A DNA stretch of 64,000 nt from Myoxocephalus aenaeus (Eukaryota; Chordata; Actinopteri; Perciformes; Cottidae). Positions 10,429 to 21,044 of this stretch are shown piece by piece. Where the stretch lies: assembly GCA_038501785.1 (NCBI GenBank), contig JBAMJR010000099.1, positions 943,501-1,007,500 on the forward strand. Direction: 5' to 3'. The position numbers were made by a program, and so were the translations under genes. The notes beneath the pieces are model-generated. The model saw nothing but the letters and a program-made list of their open reading frames with translations. It made no database searches and was not told where the DNA came from. The number at the start of each line of letters is the position of its first letter. The stretch's first letter is position 1.

Positions 10429-12421
10429 CTCACTGCACCATGGAGGTCATTTTCAGTCGATTTTCTCGATTTGACATAATTTTCTTAGATTCACCTTTTA
10501 AGGCACTTGCATATAAGATATATACCCATGTTTTACATCATAAATTGCAGAACAATCTCAGCTATCTATATAATGAGGCACCATTGTCGTAAGGCAAAAG
10601 TGTAAAGAAAAAAACTTTATAATATGACACTAAAGCTGAAAAATGGAATCTCGATTTTTGGAAATTCTTCATATCGCTTGAAAAAACCTAACTTTACTCA
10701 GGTGGTGACTCTGTTTAGGCGATGGCAATTGGTTTACCAAAGGTTTTAGGTTCACAAAAGCAGTGAAATATATGAATAAAATGTTAGATACATGTAAATA
10801 AATGTCTAAAACTAAAGTTTTTATTATCGTTTTTTGAGTAGAAATATGGTCTTTCACAGCTTTCACCAAAATGATAAAAATGGGACTGAGAAATGACTTC
10901 ATAGTGCAGATAAAGCTTCAGGGAGTGTGTGCAAATGAAAAATGACCATCACAACAATTTTTTTTTTTTAAATAAAAATATGTATTATAAAAAAAAAAGA
11001 AAATATGTACAGAATATATATTCAGAAATATAAAACAGAACAAAGACTAGACCATTTACAATATACAAGTATATATGCTTCAATGGCATATCCTCATGCC
11101 ATGGCATGCCAGTCATGGAAACAGTTTCTGTTCAGCTGCAGGCAGAGGGGAACGTTACACGCCTCGCACTTCCACGCTGTGTCTTTTCTCACTTTCTTCA
11201 TGCTGCAAAGCTCGCAAACCCTGCGACCCACCGTGGACTTAGTTGGAAGAACAGTTTGAAGAGTTCAATGGGTGTTGCTGTGGCACTGACATGTGGACCT
11301 GGTGTCCGGGCTGGAACTTGATGACGGGGGGAGCAGTGTCCGGGTCTTCATCCGTCCTCCAGGACAGCGTAGGTGCAGGTGGTGCACACCCTGCTGTCTT
11401 TCTTGATCTGGCCTGAGGTGAAAGTAGTCGCCGGGCAGCACGCGCCCTGTTTGCTGGAGATGGTGTCTTTAGTCGTCGGTCAACGCGCTGCCTCTTTGCT
11501 GGTCGTGGTAGTTGCCGTCCAACACGCTGCCTCTTTGCTGGCCAGGCTGGTCGGGGCGGCTGGTGCTCCTCTCTGTAAAATAAATCAATACTAGTCAGTT
11601 GAAAGAAAGATGACGTAACGATTGAGCAGAATGCTCCGCATTGGATGTGTAAATATTATTCAGATCATGACTGTGGTAGTAATTTCAGCATAGGGCTCCG
11701 CATTGGCTGTATAAATATTAGTGGTAGTAACGTGAAGCAGAGTGTTGTACAAAGCAGACTGTGTATAAACATTACTCAGATCATGACGTAGTAAAGTGAG
11801 ACGCAGTGTGCACCGCGTGGCTGGCTCTCGTGCTCTCCTGCAGTGTACACATTACTAGTTTGTACACATTACTAGTTTGCACCATGCAGCCTTACAGACA
11901 CGTAACAAAGTTTAGTAACTACACTTACCCATCTTCCTCAGAAGAACTAAAGCCTTCGAGCTCTGACGCGGTGTTGTCGTCCTCCTCGCTGCTCTCCAGA
12001 ATCATGCGTTTTGCTTCCTCCGTGTTGAATCTCTTTGTCGTCATGATGTTGATTGTAAACTGTAGTGTGTACATGCTGTACAAGTGGGTTGTCCTTTTGA
12101 GATTTTCCTGAGTGTACATTGGTTGTTTAGTTCACGAAATGGCGACGGACATATGACTCAACAAATCACAGATAAGGATTTTTTTTTTTTTTTTTTTTCC
12201 AGCGTCAGATGACACACTGCTGCCCTTTCGCTTGCTTGATGATGTTAAAATTATGCTGGGCTCTGCCTGGGCAGGCACCCGGAAGCAGGAAGCCGTCTCT
12301 TTCCGCCAGACGTAAAATTATATTTTTGCGATGTATTATCGGGGTGCTGTGAATATTTTAGAAACTTAGAGAAAAGTTTCAAGTGTCACCACGCGAAACC
12401 GCGGGCTCAGTGGACGAAGGG
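10429..12421 (-). mobile_element. Internally deleted piggyBac element
   Basis: TTAA occurs at both borders (10425-10428 and 12422-12425), the invariable piggyBac target. The right end, read on the minus strand, begins CCCTTCGTCCACTGAGCC; the left end CTCACTGCACCATGG is only weakly similar, so that border is less certain. Minus-strand coding remnants occupy 12044-11095. The rest (10430-11080) is non-coding and AT-rich. It sits in an intron of the BEN gene. Confidence 0.55.
11095..12044 (-). pseudogene. piggyBac transposase lacking its catalytic core
   Basis: Exon 1 (12044-11929) starts MTTKRFNTEEAKRMILESSE and ends at a GTAAGTG donor. Exon 2 begins at 11572 in phase (GEEHQPPRPAWPAKRQRV, with a duplicated PAKRQRV unit). 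It runs to DEDPDTAPPVIKFQPG and, after a frameshift, to TPIELFKLFF near 11240. The sequence then jumps directly to the C-terminal cysteine-rich domain in the -1 frame (CELCSMKKVRKDTAWKCEAC, then LCLQLNRNCFHDWH) ending near 11095. The whole DDD nuclease region of some 450 residues is missing, so it cannot transpose by itself. It is the same family as the split exon at 1-417. Confidence 0.75.
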
Positions 12422-13544
12422 TTAAGTAAAAGTGCATCACATAAGCGGTTTCATAAGTAATAATAATAATTTGTATACAACATTTCATACATGAAATGCA
12501 GTGCTTCACAGCAAGATAATTGCATGCTGTGTTTTACATAACAGATATAAAGGAACATAAAAAAAATATCTAAATGAGATAAAACAGATAAAATGCATAA
12601 AAGTAAATACAAGTTGACTTGATTTGACTCGTTCTCTATGATTCCATTTATGATATGAAGTAGTGGAAACAGCAGTTGTAGCAATTGGACATCTTGTGCA
12701 CTTTTCTAAAACTTTACTTAATTCTGTAATATTATCCAGTAATACACAAGAGATGCAATCTCCTTTTCTGCTGTGGTCTTAGTAAATTCTTTAAGCGAGA
12801 CTCCTCGGTGTTCCTCCAGGTTTCTGATAAACCTAATTTAAAAACTCTTATCTTTGTTCCTATCTTCACATTCTTTGGCAGGCAAAGCAAGTCAAAGTTA
12901 GAGAGGCTGCCAGGAACCAGGTGTTGCAGGACCTCCCTCATGTCTCAGAAGAGACGTCATGAAATGAGTTCAGAGGATGAATCTCCACAGCATGTAAGAC
13001 ATACTCTTTTCTTGAGTAGTTGGCTACGTTGTTGCATTGTTAGTTATTAAACTAGTTTGTCAATTGCTTAGGTATTTAAGTGTTCTGTAACAAATTCGCA
13101 TATTTTTCATACTTTTACTTTTTGACCAGGTAAATACACCAAAAAAGGCGGCTAGACGTCTGCTGTTACCTCCTGCGTCCAGTCCCAATCCTGATGACGG
13201 TTCTGATGACACGTACATTGAGAGCCCACAAGCCCACAACATGGCAAGTCATACTTATTTCTCTACCGTTTGTCGTGTACTCTTTTAGACAGAAATTCTC
13301 TGTTGTATAGCCTTTTAAAGCTCTATTTTCTTGTCACCGAACTGAGGAAAACTTAATACTGTTTCAGTTGGACCATAACTCGCCCACACCTGTAGACTAA
13401 TGTAATGTTGTCACTAATACAACATTTAAATTATTATCATTCGGAAGGTTTTTGCCACTTTAACACAACATATAAACCCAAACATTTTCCATTTTGTGAA
13501 ATACTAGTCCTATGATAGTAACACGTCAGTTATCTGTATATATC

Positions 13545-13672
13545 TGTTGTACAAGGACATATGGTTTAAAGTAACTCGTATCAACAGCGAAGAGCAAGTG
13601 AAACCGGAGTCAAATTCCATGTATGTGCAAATTTACATGGCCATTAAAGCTGATTCTGATTCTGATTCTGAA
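13545..13672 (+). repeat. L2-type LINE or SINE 3' tail
   Basis: The segment ends with the fish LINE-tail words GCCATTAAAGCTGATTCTGA followed by GATTCT repeats. It stops three bases before the acceptor CAG of the next BEN exon (13676). Family assignment is from memory of common teleost L2-type tails. Confidence 0.5.
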
Positions 13673-14285
13673 CAGATTGATGTTAACAACAGCATGGATG
13701 ACATCATGGCATCCAGTGGCGGTGCGTCAATAGAGGGCGCTAGGGCGCCGCCCCTCCTAAAATTTTGCGATGAAAAAAAAAAAAGAAGAAAAAAAATATA
13801 TAATATATACTGTCAAAAAACATTATATATCAAATAATTTAAATAAGAAATATACCGTGTTGACGCGCTAAATGTGTGTGGGAGACCGTAAGCCCCTGTC
13901 AACAACCACTTAAGTTAAATATAATATATCGCCATTCATCATTACTGAGAAAAGCCCCTCCCCTCTCGGGGCGCCGGCCCAATGTGTGTCTATGGAAAGC
14001 GAACAAACATTTCACCCTCGTGACGGCAAGGACAGCTTCTCATTGGCGGATGAAACGTGAATCTTCGGGCGCACGAATCTGCGCCCTAGCCAATGACATC
14101 GTTTCTTATTGCAACGTGGTTGGACTATTCGTCCAATCAGAGACCTTTATCATTCCCTCACATCCAATATAGCTCCCACGTAGCTACGCGAGCAACACAG
14201 CTAGCAGAGACTTTGATTATGTTAGTGTGGCGACTGAAAACTCTGTGGTATCTCTACGCGAAACACCTTTCAATCCACGATTAGA

Positions 14286-14621
14286 TGTTGACAAGAGGAG
14301 GCTGAAAGAGTTGGGACCCGAACGTCCGGATTTAAATATTCAGCAGCAAGGCAGTGAAGCTACATGCACCAAGCTACATGCTAACCGGAGCTGCTAGCTG
14401 GAGGCTCCGTGTGCAGTGGCTCTGAGCAGCCGAGGAAGTGCCGGCTGTGAAGGAAGATGAGCTTGAAGGATTGCTGCAGAAGTGAGTGTCAAAATCAGCA
14501 GATGCCTGTTAGAGTTTAATGTTTTATCTTTCCCACAGCAGAACACATGTTGGACATTGTTAGATTTGGGTGGATATCATATCAGGCTATAACTTTATCT
14601 AAAATACCAATTCAACCCCCA

Positions 14622-14718
<97 letters not shown>

Positions 14719-15027
14719 ATAGCTACAGCCATCAAGGTGGCTCCTGGCCTTTTGTCTATGTTGCTGAGCCATCAAGACACACAAAACATAGTTTTTTGTC
14801 TGTAGTATGAAGCCTGTTTGTAGTAGATATTTCCCCACAACTTATCTTACTGTCTCTCTCTATATATTTATCTGTAGGTTTGTGACACCATACTTGGACA
14901 CACCAGGGAACGCTTTGCCTTCAAAGACCACCTCACCAGTGCCACCTTACTGCAGGGCCCCCAGTTTGAATGCTACGTCAATGTATTCCCTGAAGTTGCT
15001 CTGGCCACCACATTGAATGTTTCTTAA
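14286..15027 (+). pseudogene. hAT transposase remnants (TTF zinc-finger / DUF4371 type)
   Basis: Near 14286-14350 the frame reads DVDKRRLKELGPERPDLNIQ, which matches the start of the TTF-type zinc-finger region of ZMYM-like fish hAT transposases. A second exon-like block at about 14879-15025 (acceptor CTGTAG) reads VCDTILGHTRERFAFKDHLT then SATLLQGPQFECYVNVFPE and ends at TAA; this corresponds to the middle-to-late part of the same proteins. The zinc-finger body, catalytic residues and dimerisation domain are missing. Confidence 0.55.
14625..14717. repeat. (TG)n microsatellite
   Basis: About 46 uninterrupted TG units, inside the hAT element. Confidence 0.97.
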
Positions 15028-16469
15028 ACCATTCTGCTCTGAACCTCTCATGCCCAAAGTTACAGTTTGTTGATAGTTGTTATTGGACAGTGTTGAGCAC
15101 TGTGTTTTCTTGAAATAAAGCTTTGTTTTTTAGAATATTCTACTTCAAACCTCTTTTCTTCTCATTGTGGAGTGCTATTTAAACCGCGCCGCCCAACTGC
15201 GCCCCCCCAAAAAAAAATGTCACTAGCCGCCACTGATGGCATCCCTTCGTGGTAGGTGTTCAGATGAGAATTGGAGGGGTAGACATTTCAGAAGACAGTA
15301 TGTTTAAACTAGGATTTAGCTTGTTTACACAATATTGCTCTGTACTGAAAAGTATTACTATTATCCACCTACTACTGGCCAACTTTCACATTCAATCCTT
15401 CTGTTTTGTACAGAGTTCATAGTAATCAAACAAATGTAACTTTATTTTTCAACTTTTTATTACATTCACCTAGAACTCCCAGAAATGATAAAGCAGATGG
15501 AGTGTGTGGAGTATGTCCGGGCAATGATGCCCTCGACTAGTGGGAGCCCTTCATCTGTGATGTCATCGTCATCGTTTTGTATGGCCAGCGATGAACCGGT
15601 ATGTAAAAAAAAAAGTGGAACTAACTTTTTTCTTTAACTTAATGTTTTTGCCAGCATCGTCTGCTGTACAAGTTAAAACGTGTCAGAAAAACAGTGATGG
15701 GATTTACTATGTTACATGTGTCACACATCAGTCATGTGAATTAGTAGATTGAGAACCTCCATACCACTGGTGGTACCGCTCCATAGAGGGATGTACAGAC
15801 TACTATCAGTGTTTTAAATAATAAAGCACATTGTATTCATATGTGAATAACTTATTAATTCCTAATAGGTAGGTAGAGATCTTCCAACTGTATATTAATG
15901 TGCTCCATTGAATCTCTCATACAGCACGCCTTGGAGGGCAGCATTGTGACTGTTTCGAAGAGGGCCTTCCTGCGGCTTAATAGGTCACGAATGACCCTTT
16001 TTTGCCATGAGCTGACTGCCCTGGTGTTTTCCAAGGAGGTCCTCGCTACGTCTACCCTGACTGGAAAGTCCGGGAAAGGGGGACCTCCTAAAGACCAACT
16101 CGATGTAGCAAAAGTGCAGGCCATGTCTTGAGTGCAAAAAAATAATATTGGTTCAACCAGATTTCCCGTGTAGTCAAAATATAAGAAAATGTTGTATGAA
16201 TATGCTGTGTGACATCATCTCTCATCTCTTCTCTTAACAGATGCTGTTATAAAATAATTTCCCCTGACCAGTGCCTCGAACGTGCGAGCCATCATAAGGC
16301 GTAAATGCAATAATGAGCAGTTCAATCAAAGGCGATATACATGAATGGAGCCTGTTTCTATGTTGTTGTTTTTTAAGTTTTATTGTGTTTGGTGTACCAT
16401 TTATAGTGCAATGTAATAAAGTAATTTTGATTACTATCTGGGAAGTTCATTCAGCATTTAGGGTACACA

Positions 16470-17003
16470 ATATTATTATATTTATAATGTGCTAAAAGTA
16501 TACTTTTGGTATACTATTAACACAATATTATATTTATAATGTGCTAAAAGTATACCAAAAGTATACTTTTGGTATACTATTAACACAATATTATTATATT
16601 TACAATGTGCTAAAAGTATACTTTTGGTATACTATTAGCACATTATAAATATATTAAATTTGTAATGTTTACATATTTCTAATATACTAATAATATATTT
16701 TAAATCTACTTAAAACACATTTTAAATCTACTTAAAACACATTTTAAGTGAGCTATCAGCATGTATATTAGCACATACACAGAAATGTACTAAGTATGCT
16801 TGAAGTTGTTCCAATGTAGCACACAAAAATATACTTAATATACTTAAAGTTGTACTTAAATACTATTTATGTACAACTTAAATATATTTAGTACAAAAGA
16901 AGTTGTTCCAAAATAACACACTTTAAGTATACTTATGATTAGTATACTAAAGTATACTGAAGTATGCTAAGATTAAATATACTTAGTATATTTTTTTTCC
17001 GCC
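16470..17003. repeat. Subterminal palindromic repeats and right end of CMC copy A
   Basis: Three tandem, partly palindromic units of about 50-60 bases carry GTGCTAAAAGTATAC, CTTTTGGTATAC and TATTAACACAATA. After them come repeated AAGTATACTT-type words. The region runs to TTTCCGCCTGGG near 17007, which matches the left terminus at 418 in inverted sense. A diverged version lies at 25780-26306. Such subterminal arrays are binding sites for accessory proteins in plant CACTA elements; the same role here is inference. Confidence 0.55.
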
Positions 17004-17567
17004 TGGGAGGACCCAAATGCAGATGTGCAGTGAAAGAAAAGTAACTTTATTCCTTCCAAAAACAGGTAGGATTCTCAAAACAGGATTCTCAAAAACACAA
17101 ACGGGATTCCGACGGAACGGAACAAAAACAGCGACAGGAACAGGACCACACACAGTACGATCAGACAAGGGAACATGTTAGAATGTCGAGTGGCCAGAGA
17201 GACAAATGAGCCGATCAGGAGTCAAAAGCTGTGAGGTTGCAACTTCATTTTAATTTGCTCTTCTCCGTTCAGTTGTCACACCAACATCAGCCAGTCTCGA
17301 CTGGTCTCCACACGTCGCTTCGCAAACAAATTGAGCCCCTTATATACACCCCTAGTGACTAATTACATCAGACCTACCATCGAGAGGTCAGTCTCTTTAT
17401 AACAAAATAAGTGTTCTAAATAATTACATGATTTTACCAATTCCAAACATATCCCTAGTAATTTACTCCTGTGAGGATTTGTGCCTAACCCTGTGAGTTC
17501 TGCCCACAGCTGCGCCTCTTTCCCTCTTTTCTTTTCCGCTCTCACAGGGGGAGGGGGGAGTAGGCAT
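17004..17567. mobile_element. LTR fragments of gypsy-type elements
   Basis: Bases 17004-17180 resemble the reverse of a gypsy LTR end (TGGGAGGACCCAAATGCAG, then ACTTTATTCC), similar in layout to the LTR end at 23775-23850. Bases 17472-17520 (TGTGAGGATTTGTGCC through GCCCACAGCTGCGCC) match the first 50 bases of the LTR at 24499 but in opposite orientation. The stretch breaks the gypsy reverse-transcriptase fragment at 17568. Exact borders and number of LTRs are unclear. Confidence 0.45.
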
Positions 17568-18744
17568 CCGTCTGCAGAATGAATGGCTGGGAAAAGTCAG
17601 GACTGTGGAGAACCGACTCTCGTGATTTCCCCCTTGAGGTCTTTGAATGCCTGGTCACATTCTTGACTCCATCTGACCCTGTCCCTTCTCAGCACAGTGG
17701 GGAATGAATTTGCTGTACCAGCCCCATGAAGGCATGCACCTTCTTTGTAGTCGGCACTGGATATGAAGGAATGGCCTCCACCTTTCCCACTTTAGGCTTG
17801 ACCACACCCTGTCCAACCACATGGCCCAAGTACTTCACTTGCTTCTGGGCAAAGGCACACTTGAGTGGGTTGATGGTTAGCCCCGCCGTCTTGATGAGGT
17901 GGAGGATCTGTCTGACGTGAGAAACATGTTCCTCCCATGTTTGGCTGAAGATGACAATATCGTCCAAGTAGGCAGCTGCAAACTGTGGAACCTCCCTCAA
18001 CACCTGGTCCATAAGCCGTTGAAATGTAGCCGGTGCCCCCTGGAGACCGAATGGCATCACCTTGAATTGAAACATACCATAGGGTGTCTTGAAGGCTGTC
18101 AGCTCCTTGGTCTCCGGTGCCAGAGCAAGCTGCCAATACCCCTTGCTCAGGTCCAGTGTGGTGATGAACTTGGATCTTCCGACTCTCTCAAGCAACTCAT
18201 CGATCCGGGGCATAGGGTAGGATTCAAACTTCAAAACTGCATTGAGGTACCTGAAATCAATACAGAACCTCAGTGAACAGTCCTTTTTGGGAACCAACAC
18301 CACCGGTCTACACCTCTCACTGGTCGACGTTTCAATTATCCCCAGCTGTAGCATCAACTAAATGTCCTTCTTGAGCTTTGGTCTCAGCCGTTCCGGGATC
18401 CTATACCACTTCCGCCAAGGGATGGCACTTTCCTTCAGGTGGACCCTATGCTGGACCAGAGATGTGAAGCCAGGCTTTTGTTGGAAAAGCTCTGGGTCGA
18501 TTAATGCTTTGATCTCCATCTGCCGGCCCGGATGGAGGTGTGACAGCTCAAATGAACTGGCTTCAGAGATGTCACTGGGAAACGACTGCTCCCCCTCATC
18601 AAGGGCACGGATCAGGAGCTGCTGCTGAACAGCATCTGGTTTGGTGTTGCAGGCTCCTGTAATGGGAAAATATAGTGTTGTCATGTTGGAGAAGAAGAAG
18701 GGCCTGAATCGAACCCTTAAATGACCCTCAGAGATGAAGACCAA
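17568..18744 (-). pseudogene. Ty3/gypsy pol fragment: reverse transcriptase to start of RNase H
   Basis: Reverse-transcriptase segment of a gypsy element. Going down from 18744 there is a linker with HRVHLKESAIPWRKWYRIPE, an in-frame stop at 18360-18358, then the RT core: VLVPKKDCSLRFCIDFRYLN, TLDLSKGYWQLAL, MPFGLQGAPATFQRLMD, the active-site YLDDI motif, and KYLGHVVG. A frameshift follows near 17690-17720. WSQECDQAFKDLK and FILQTDA (start of RNase H) come next, and the frame ends abruptly at 17568 against LTR sequence. Gag, protease and integrase are not contiguous with it. The amino-acid style is close to that of the integrase fragment at 24500-25190, but the order on the strand is reversed. 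Confidence 0.82.
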
Positions 18745-18747
18745 ATG

Positions 18748-19111
18748 GGATGAGTACTGGGATCAAAGGACTGTTGATCTTCCTTCACTTGTATTTGGGG
18801 GGTCGTAAACAGATAAGAGATTGACTTCTCAGGACAAAGGAAAATGTTTTCCTACTCTGATGACGAGAACCGTGGGTGTTCATGGTTCTCGAACAGACTA
18901 TGTACTCTGTTTTCTTTTATGGGGGGTTTGGGGGCGGAGACCTGATTGTGTTAAAAGGGGGTGATGGCTGAAGTTCCTTTGAATCTTGTGTCACAGGCTG
19001 CTCTGACCAGTGACAGACTTTTCCTTCCTGCAGGAATAAACGGACTTAAGACAATTTTGATTAAGAGAGACATTATTCCTTTTTAACAGATCTAACAAAA
19101 CTTCCATTACA
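18748..19111 (+). mobile_element. Endogenous retrovirus 5' LTR
   Basis: About 360 bases ending CCATTACA two bases before a tRNA primer-binding site at 19114. A polyadenylation signal AATAAA lies near 19036 with a T-rich stretch after it. The left border is uncertain; TG dinucleotides at 18746 and 18751 are candidates. No second LTR of this family occurs in the window, so the provirus is 3'-truncated and no target duplication can be tested. Confidence 0.55.
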
Positions 19112-19113
19112 TT

Positions 19114-19131
19114 TGGTGTCAGAAGTGGGAT
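19114..19131 (+). other. Retroviral primer-binding site complementary to tRNA-Leu
   Basis: TGGTGTCAGAAGTGGGAT is complementary to the 3' end of vertebrate tRNA-Leu (ending ...CCCACTTCTGACACCA). It stands two bases after the LTR's terminal CA, the normal spacing for minus-strand primer binding. Confidence 0.75.
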
Positions 19132-19591
19132 CGTTTGAAGCTTCGTCTGAACTCTGATGGCGTGCAGGGTAGTGGCCACTTCAGAACCAAAAACTGGTTC
19201 TGCCCCATACCTCATTAGACAAAGAGAGAGGGGTCCTGCGCCCAACGAGTCAGATTTACTTCACAACGATCTGGTAAGAAGTTGATATTCCAAATTTAAA
19301 ATTGAGTTAGAGATTACGAAGACGTAGAACTTCGTAAAATAATTGATAAAACCGGAGGAATTAAACAAATTCTGTTTAATGATATGGTCTCTAATGATGA
19401 TAATTTGTCTTAGCCTGTTACTTAAAATGTGTGTTGATTCATAAAATAATTGTAAAATGTTCCTGATTCATCATCATCCATTCCGTTTTTACTAGGGAAG
19501 ACAGGACTGAGTGGTGTGATATAATACAGGACTAACTTCTGGTCCTTGAAGATCGTAGTTCCAGGTCCTTGACCAATAATCGAGACAATCG

Positions 19592-19684
19592 ATACGGTTT
19601 TCACTTGATTTTTCTATGGTAAAGAAAATTGGGATATTTAATACGGTTTTCACTTGATTTTTCTATGGTAAAGAAAATTGGGAC
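19592..19684. repeat. 49-bp tandem duplication in the retroviral leader
   Basis: Two near-identical copies of a unit starting ATACGGTTTTCACTTGATTT and ending AAGAAAATTGGGA follow each other with a period of 49 bases, upstream of the gag start. Confidence 0.9.
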
Positions 19685-19735
19685 TTATCGTGCCGACCAT
19701 ATTTAATAAAGTATACTTAGACCACCCTAACGAAA

Positions 19736-20545
19736 ATGGGAGGTACACAGAGTAAAAAGGAAATGAGTCCTCCGGAGGGACCCATTGTGGATGTGATGAA
19801 GCAGAAATATGGAGATGAATCTTTAGACTGTTTGCCTGTTTGAACAAAATAGTGTGTTCATAAAAGGTGTTTAAAAATGGGGAATGATGATGCAGAATTT
19901 AGGGAAAGGAAGGTAATGTGTGAAATGATGCCTGAAGTAGATGCTAACATGACCGGAGCAGACAAAGCTTCTCGGGAATCCTTTTCTCTCTTTTTGCACA
20001 CAGAATGGATCCTGATCTCAGATTTATGCCCTCCACCGTATTCACACCAGCCAATCAACAGCCTGCAGACAACAAGCTGCTGAAAGCGACAGAATATTAC
20101 ACCAAGCTGCACGCTGTATTCATTAAACAAGCGGCCTTCAAGAACCAAAAGCCAGAGGTGAGGTCCCAGCTAATCAGGAGTGCCATCTCTGCAGCAGTAA
20201 GATTGAGCTGCATCGGCTGTGAAAAAGCTCACCTCAGACCTCATGCGGAGAAGCAAGATACAGCCGACAAGAACAAAAGACTGTGTCAAAAGAACAACAA
20301 CTGCACTTGGCTCAAATAACCATGGCCCAGGCTGCTCAACGCATGACAAGGGATCAAGCTCCATGTTGGAACACAGGATTCAACAGACGTAGCAGAGGAC
20401 GTGGACGTGGATACCGGCATCACAGGCAGATAGACACGAATGCTGTATCTGCTACCAGAGAGGACATTGGGCTTTTGAGTGTCCACAGTGGGACAAAACC
20501 ATGTCCAGAAAGCACAAAGACATCAGGAATCTGGCTGACGTGAGG
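19736..20545 (+). pseudogene. Endogenous retrovirus gag remnant
   Basis: The ATG at 19736 starts with MGGTQSKKE, whose glycine at position 2 suits N-myristoylation as in retroviral matrix proteins. A stop follows at about 19842. A second open segment (20005-20319) continues gag-like coding in another frame. A single zinc knuckle of the CX2CX4HX4C form (CYLCYQRGHWAFEC) is readable at about 20434-20477, the nucleocapsid signature of gamma/epsilon-type retroviruses. Stops and frameshifts break the gene, and protease and polymerase do not follow, so it is a defective old copy. Order LTR, tRNA-Leu primer site, leader, matrix, nucleocapsid supports the call. Confidence 0.65.
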
Positions 20546-21044
20546 TGGGGGCATGAAGAGAGAAAGGGCGAAATTCTGTTGGAATAGCAGAGAGGAGGGG
20601 TGAGAAACACACACACACACACACATGCAAATGAAGGAAAGCATGCTCTACTAACCGCAAACACACGCACATACACGCACAGATACAATCATATATTTAG
20701 AACGGGCATCAAAGTTAGTTGCAGGGACAGAATGTATATATATAAAATAACACTGAGCCTTTTAAAAATTACCAGAAACTATTTTGATAATAGGGGGATT
20801 TTAAGGTGTTTTTTCTTGTAGATTCAAGAACCACAAACTTAGATTTGTGGAACAAAATGTTTTGTCTCACCCTAAACTTAGTGGACAATATGTCTATTTT
20901 GTAGGAACCTTAGGGTTGACGTTAAAAGATATTATTTACGGTTCGACTCATGTATGTATTTTTAAGAAAAGGAGCTCTCTCAAGCAAGAACTAAGCATGA
21001 ATTTTTTTGGTGCTCAGGCATCTTTTCTGTAAGTTACAATGAAC
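20546..21044. other. Sequence between the retroviral gag remnant and gypsy element B
   Basis: It contains a short (CA)n tract at 20606-20625 and CA-rich DNA to 20690. A small plus-strand open frame (20847-21032) continues from an open stretch starting about 20820; I do not recognise it and it may be a scrap of the retrovirus. No LTR is visible. Confidence 0.35.

Larger units (their letters stand above)
13714..15235. mobile_element. Non-autonomous hAT element with 8-bp target duplication
   Basis: The left end is CAGTGGCGGTGCG and the right end is CTAGCCGCCACTG, giving an inverted CAGTGGCGG terminus. The flanks are identical 8-mers ATGGCATC (13706-13713 and 15236-15243), the expected hAT target duplication. 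It lies inside a BEN coding exon; removing it and one 8-mer restores an open frame that splices in phase to the next exon. Internal DNA contains two fragments of a hAT transposase and a long (TG)n tract. Confidence 0.85.
9823..16344 (+). pseudogene. BEN-domain protein gene (copy A) carried by the CMC element, interrupted
   Basis: Exon 1 (9823-10042) starts MQEDIMTFQFALFYLPNK and splices in phase to exon 2 at 10157 (FGDSYEELSKKKGLFILGKD). Exon 2 then runs into a repeat near 10225. Later exons join in phase: 12882-12993 (SQKRRHEMSSEDESPQH), 13130-13243 (VNTPKKAARRLLLPP; apparent GC donor), 13676-13713 plus 15244-15251 (split by a hAT element), and 15474-15598 (ELPEMIKQMECVEYVRAMM, then a Ser-rich stretch). 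The BEN domain follows at about 15870-16131 (VTVSKRAFLRLNRSRMTLF, ELTALVF, LATSTLTGK, LDVAKVQAM) and the last exon is 16255-16344 (TSASNVRAIIRRKCNNEQFN). That last exon has an in-frame TAA, and the donor before it is lost. BEN domains bind DNA and protein partners. The inserted elements and stop make this copy inactive. Confidence 0.72.

Noticed and set aside
11005..11594. Plus-strand open frames across 11.0-11.6 kb
   Set aside because: Antisense shadows of the deleted piggyBac transposase on the minus strand.
14547..14810. Open frame with a long Cys-Val run
   Set aside because: Translation of the (TG)n microsatellite inside the hAT element.
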